Shown one piece after another: positions 61,699 to 64,000 of a stretch of DNA of 64,000 bases. Each line of letters begins with the position of its first letter. Position 1 is the first letter of the stretch. The stretch is from JAFEDN01 sp963712715 (GTDB lineage Bacteria; Pseudomonadota; Gammaproteobacteria; Coxiellales; Coxiellaceae), in the NCBI GenBank assembly GCA_963712715.1, contig CAVQJI010000037.1, positions 186,001 through 250,000 on the forward strand, given 5' to 3'. The position numbers and the translations under genes were made by a program. The notes beneath the pieces were generated by a model. It saw only the letters and a list, made by a program, of their open reading frames with translations, was not told the origin of the DNA and did not search any database.

Positions 61699-62347
61699 GT
61701 ATTCCTTACAGGTATTAGATCACCCCGCGTTACAGCATAAATTGGGTATTTTACGCGATAAACGAACGTCTTCTGCGGAAATAAGGCTTATTATAAGCGA
61801 AATTTCAACATTGATAACCTACGAAGCGACGCGTCATTTGTCTTTACAAAACGTTGAAGTGACGACCCCTGTGGGAACAAGCATGGTCCGTCAAATTGTG
61901 GAAACACCGTTAGTGGTTTCGATTTTACGAGCCGGTAATAGCATGCTGGATGGTGTGTTGGCCATTTTATCGGAAGCAAAAGTTGGGCATATTGGCATAT
62001 ATCGCGATAAATTAACCCGAAATACGGTGGAGTATTATTTTCGTTTGCCGGACAAAAATCATGTCGAGGATAAAGAAGTTTTCCTGATTGATCCGTTGGT
62101 AGCCACAGGAGACACCGTGTTGGCTGCCGTGGAGAGGCTTCAACAATTTGGAGTTGGCAGGATTTCGATATTGTGTTTGTTGGTCTCACGCATCGCCCTG
62201 GAGCGGATTGAGCATTTTTATCCCGAAGTGATGATATATACCCTTGGAATTGAGGAGAGCGTGGATCACCAGGGTTATTTAATCCCGGGAATGGGTGATG
62301 TGAGTAGCCGTTTATACGGCTGGGTGAGAGAGGCCAATGCGATCTGA
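61691..62347 (+). CDS. upp: Uracil phosphoribosyltransferase
   Basis: 218 aa. It converts uracil and PRPP to UMP. HPALQHKLGILRDKRTSSAE, VVSILRAGNSMLDGVL, and the PRPP loop LIDPLVATGDTVLAAVERL are conserved, as is the uracil-binding C-terminal YLIPGMGDVSSRLYG. In this operon UMP may be the entry point to URC degradation as well as salvage. Confidence 0.95.
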   Translation: MSEYSLQVLDHPALQHKLGILRDKRTSSAEIRLIISEISTLITYEATRHLSLQNVEVTTPVGTSMVRQIVETPLVVSILRAGNSMLDGVLAILSEAKVGHIGIYRDKLTRNTVEYYFRLPDKNHVEDKEVFLIDPLVATGDTVLAAVERLQQFGVGRISILCLLVSRIALERIEHFYPEVMIYTLGIEESVDHQGYLIPGMGDVSSRLYGWVREANAI

Positions 62348-62969
62348 CAGCAAACCTGAATCGGTATTTTTAATTGGCGTGGCGGGTGGTAGTTGCGCGG
62401 GAAAATCGACATTTGCGCAACGTTTGCGTGATGCGCTGGGGCTGGAATATTGCAGTATTTTGAGTCAGGACTCTTATTATTACGACCAGCACCTCCGGTT
62501 TGATCGTGAGGGAGGCATTGTTAACTTCGACGACCCGGCGAGTATAGATTTTGGGTTGTTGCGCCAACATTTGTTGCAATTACAGCGTGGCGATCCTGTG
62601 GCCGTGCCTGTTTATGATTTTCTGACGCATACGCGTCTTTCTGAACATATGCAAATGTTTCCCACGGATATTGTTTTGGTGGAGGGAGCATTAATTTTAA
62701 CTCAGCCGCTGATCGTAGAATTGCTAACGGAGAGCATTTTTTTGGAGACGCCTGAATCCATCCGTTTAGAGCGTCGCATAACAAGGGACCTGACCGAGCG
62801 CGGGCGGACCATGGAAGGGATTCTTTACCAGTTCAATAATCACGTTAGGCCCATGCATTCACGTTTTATCGAGCCTTCGGCAGCGCTGGCCACTCATCGG
62901 GTCCACGACGAAGCGACTATGCAGGAAGTAATAGCCGAACTTGTCGAAAAATTAGGGATTGATTCGTAA
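62337..62969 (+). CDS. udk: Uridine kinase
   Basis: 210 aa. It phosphorylates uridine/cytidine. P-loop IGVAGGSCAGKSTFAQRL, SQDSYYYDQHLRF, NFDDPASIDF, VPVYDFLTHTR and RRITRDLTERGR are intact. It overlaps upp by 11 bases and ends the operon. Confidence 0.94.
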   Translation: MRSDSKPESVFLIGVAGGSCAGKSTFAQRLRDALGLEYCSILSQDSYYYDQHLRFDREGGIVNFDDPASIDFGLLRQHLLQLQRGDPVAVPVYDFLTHTRLSEHMQMFPTDIVLVEGALILTQPLIVELLTESIFLETPESIRLERRITRDLTERGRTMEGILYQFNNHVRPMHSRFIEPSAALATHRVHDEATMQEVIAELVEKLGIDS

Positions 62970-62998
62970 CTATTTCCTGTCTAAAATATACCACTAAA

Positions 62999-63071
62999 GC
63001 TGGCGTAGCTCAGTTGGTAGAGCAGCTGATTTGTAATCAGCCGGTCGTCTGTTCGATTCAGATCGCCAGCT
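62999..63071 (+). tRNA. tRNA-Thr (TGT)
   Basis: Acceptor GCTGGCG / CGCCAGC, D-arm GCTCAGTTGGTAGAGC, anticodon stem GCTGA/TCAGC with loop TTTGTAA (anticodon TGT), T-arm GTCTG TTCGATT CAGAT. CCA is not encoded. The sequence beyond it turns accessory (transposase remnant, KfrA-like gene). Confidence 0.95.
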
Positions 63072-63240
63072 TCAATAAAATCAAAGAGTTAAATGATTAT
63101 CAAAAAATCCAGAAAATTTCATGTAGAAGCTATGTAGAAGGATTGGGTAACACATTTAAGGGCAATTAAGGGTTGAAACTTCTTCTTTGACTCTGCCGAC
63201 CCAGAGTTTTTGGGTCTTTCCCACTTTAGGGGGCATTTCA

Positions 63241-63444
63241 TCAAGCACATAATACTTTAACCCGTATTCTATAATTTTCAAAATTACGGAAGCCATAGGC
63301 GCGTCTTTGAATGAGTTTCATCTTGCGGTGGAATCCTTCAGTGATGCCATTATTTTTAGTAAATCGCCACATTCTGACGATTTCATCTCGCCACAGCCAT
63401 AAAGTTTTCCCCAAGCTATTGAGGAAAGAGTTTTTTTGAGATTG
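63241..63444 (-). pseudogene. C-terminal remnant of an ISL3-type transposase
   Basis: One minus-strand frame reads LWLWRDEIVRMWRFTKNNGI then TEGFHRKMKLIQRRAYGFRN and FENYRIRVKVLCA-stop, the ISL3 DDE transposase C-terminus. It has no start and is cut at a TAG (63443-63445). A GACCCAG...TTGGGTC hairpin lies just downstream (about 63199-63216). Confidence 0.82.
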
Positions 63445-63454
63445 CTATTTTTGC

Positions 63455-63570
63455 TTGTCCCTCTTGTCCTTTTTGTCCTGTTAATTCTAAGGCATTGAAA
63501 ATAATTTACTTTTATCTTAAATGCGCGGGACAAGTATAAAAATCCCCTTTGTCCCATTTGTCCCGCGAGC
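63455..63570. repeat. Cluster of GTCC(C) motifs in a gene-poor stretch
   Basis: CTTGTCCCTCTTGTCCTTTT and, further on, TTTGTCCCATTTGTCCCGCG are short direct repeats with an inverted GCGGGACAAG between. On the minus strand part reads RDKWDKGDFY, recalling primase genes of integrative elements. I see no intact gene between 63445 and 63805. Confidence 0.35.
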
Positions 63571-63805
63571 TCGTGACTAGTATTCACGGTGCGGTTTTGC
63601 TGCAAGTGGTGCTTGCATGAGCCTTATTCGAAAATTTACCCCGAAGAGAAAGAGTATTGCTTTTGGCGGTTGCGGTAGGGATTACCCTGCCGTCGCTGCT
63701 CAACAGTTAAGGCGGCGGCATTGCTGATGTTTGCTCGAAGTGGCGAGGGGGTGAGCAGGGAGCGCTATAAACCTTCCAGGTGATTGACTCCGCTTCAACG
63801 CGTCT

Positions 63806-63855
63806 ATAAAATATCAAATAATATCATTTTAAAATGATATTATTTGATATTTTAT
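63806..63855. promoter_or_regulatory. 50-bp perfect palindrome, probable operator of the KfrA-like gene
   Basis: The 25 bases 63806-63830 are the exact inverse of 63831-63855 (centre TTTTAAAA, arms with AATATCAAATAATATCA). It ends 20 bases before the start codon. KfrA proteins bind repeats or palindromes in their own promoters, so autoregulation is likely. Confidence 0.75.
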
Positions 63856-63875
63856 CAGGAAAAAGGGAGTTTGAT

Positions 63876-64000
63876 ATGCCTAAAAGCAGCATTACTTATG
63901 CCCAGGTCGCCGAAGTCTGCCAGGCGCTAATCGGCGAAGGTCAGAAAATTACTCTGAGAGCTATCGTCGCTAGAAGTGGGGGATCCCCCAATGCGGTCTT
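63876..64000 (+). CDS. KfrA-like DNA-binding protein, N-terminal part (cut by window end)
   Basis: The 41 visible residues start at ATG 63876 with GGGAG upstream and match the KfrA N-terminal helix-turn-helix: ITYAQVAEVCQALIGEGQKI TLRAIVARSGGSPNAV (two stretches). KfrA proteins are plasmid-derived regulators with a long coiled-coil tail, which would lie beyond the window. With the adjacent palindrome it suggests that a mobile element starts here. Confidence 0.72.
   Translation, partial: MPKSSITYAQVAEVCQALIGEGQKITLRAIVARSGGSPNAV

Noticed and set aside
63455..63570. Replication iterons
   Set aside because: The GTCC motifs have irregular spacing and mixed orientation, and no replication gene is visible; a decayed primase reading (RDKWDKGD) is equally possible.
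63318..63605. A 95-residue minus-strand gene
   Set aside because: The transposase-like conservation lies in a different frame of the same strand, so this frame is incidental.

Overview
The window comes from a gamma-proteobacterium of the order Legionellales, probably Coxiellaceae-like. It carries a large block of the Dot/Icm type IVB secretion system (icmN, icmM-like, icmL, icmK, icmE, icmG, icmC, three icmD copies, icmJ, then icmB). Around this block lie eukaryotic-like genes: ankyrin repeats, leucine-rich repeats, an F-box, a transglutaminase-like fold and a kinase fold. Housekeeping genes follow gamma-proteobacterial order (radC-rpmB-rpmG/dut-algC, rph/yicC, gmk-rpoZ-spoT-ridA-recG, rsmI-rnpB). 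The genus is an inference; I could run no searches.

Layout. 1-5.4 kb: a giant left-truncated minus-strand gene (LRR plus transglutaminase-like domain) whose start and body are in different frames joined at an A9 tract, then a coiled-coil gene bracketed by inverted copies of a small repeat. 5.4-14.6 kb: the icmN-to-icmJ cluster, with five near-identical PmrA-type boxes: two upstream of icmN and one before each icmD. 14.6-18.3 kb: a minus-strand insert between icmJ and icmB, holding two GT87-type membrane glycosyltransferases (one frameshifted) and an F-box/transmembrane protein. 18.4-22.5 kb: icmB-hemE. 22.6-32.8 kb: a 1128-residue ankyrin protein with an internally duplicated architecture, an unknown gene coupled to an FAD reductase, rsmI, RNase P RNA and a frameshifted ankyrin gene. 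32.8-44.1 kb: tRNA-Glu, pcnB-folK-coaD-fdx-DUF255, rpmB/rpmG, vapBC, radC, dut, algC (with an in-frame palindromic repeat inside it), xth, a Tyr/Gly/Asn-rich secreted protein with a frameshift, and rph. 44.1-52 kb: yicC, a kinase-like gene, gmk-rpoZ-spoT-ridA-recG. 52-56.1 kb: accessory DNA (hairpin element, DUF1703-type ATPase/nuclease, LRR protein) lying between recG and a decayed second copy of the recG 3' end. 56.2-63 kb: a beta-barrel outer-membrane protein, htpG, a four-gene uracil/uridine operon (URC1-like, URC4/DUF1688, upp, udk) and tRNA-Thr. 63-64 kb: an ISL3-type transposase remnant and the start of a KfrA-like gene behind a 50-bp perfect palindrome.

Themes. (1) Small palindromic repeats of at least three families are scattered between genes; one sits in frame inside algC and another is nested with an 11-bp target duplication. 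(2) Single-base frame breaks occur in five places, all in accessory genes, while the core genes read cleanly. (3) PmrA-like control appears to be distributed over the icm cluster and possibly an ankyrin effector candidate.
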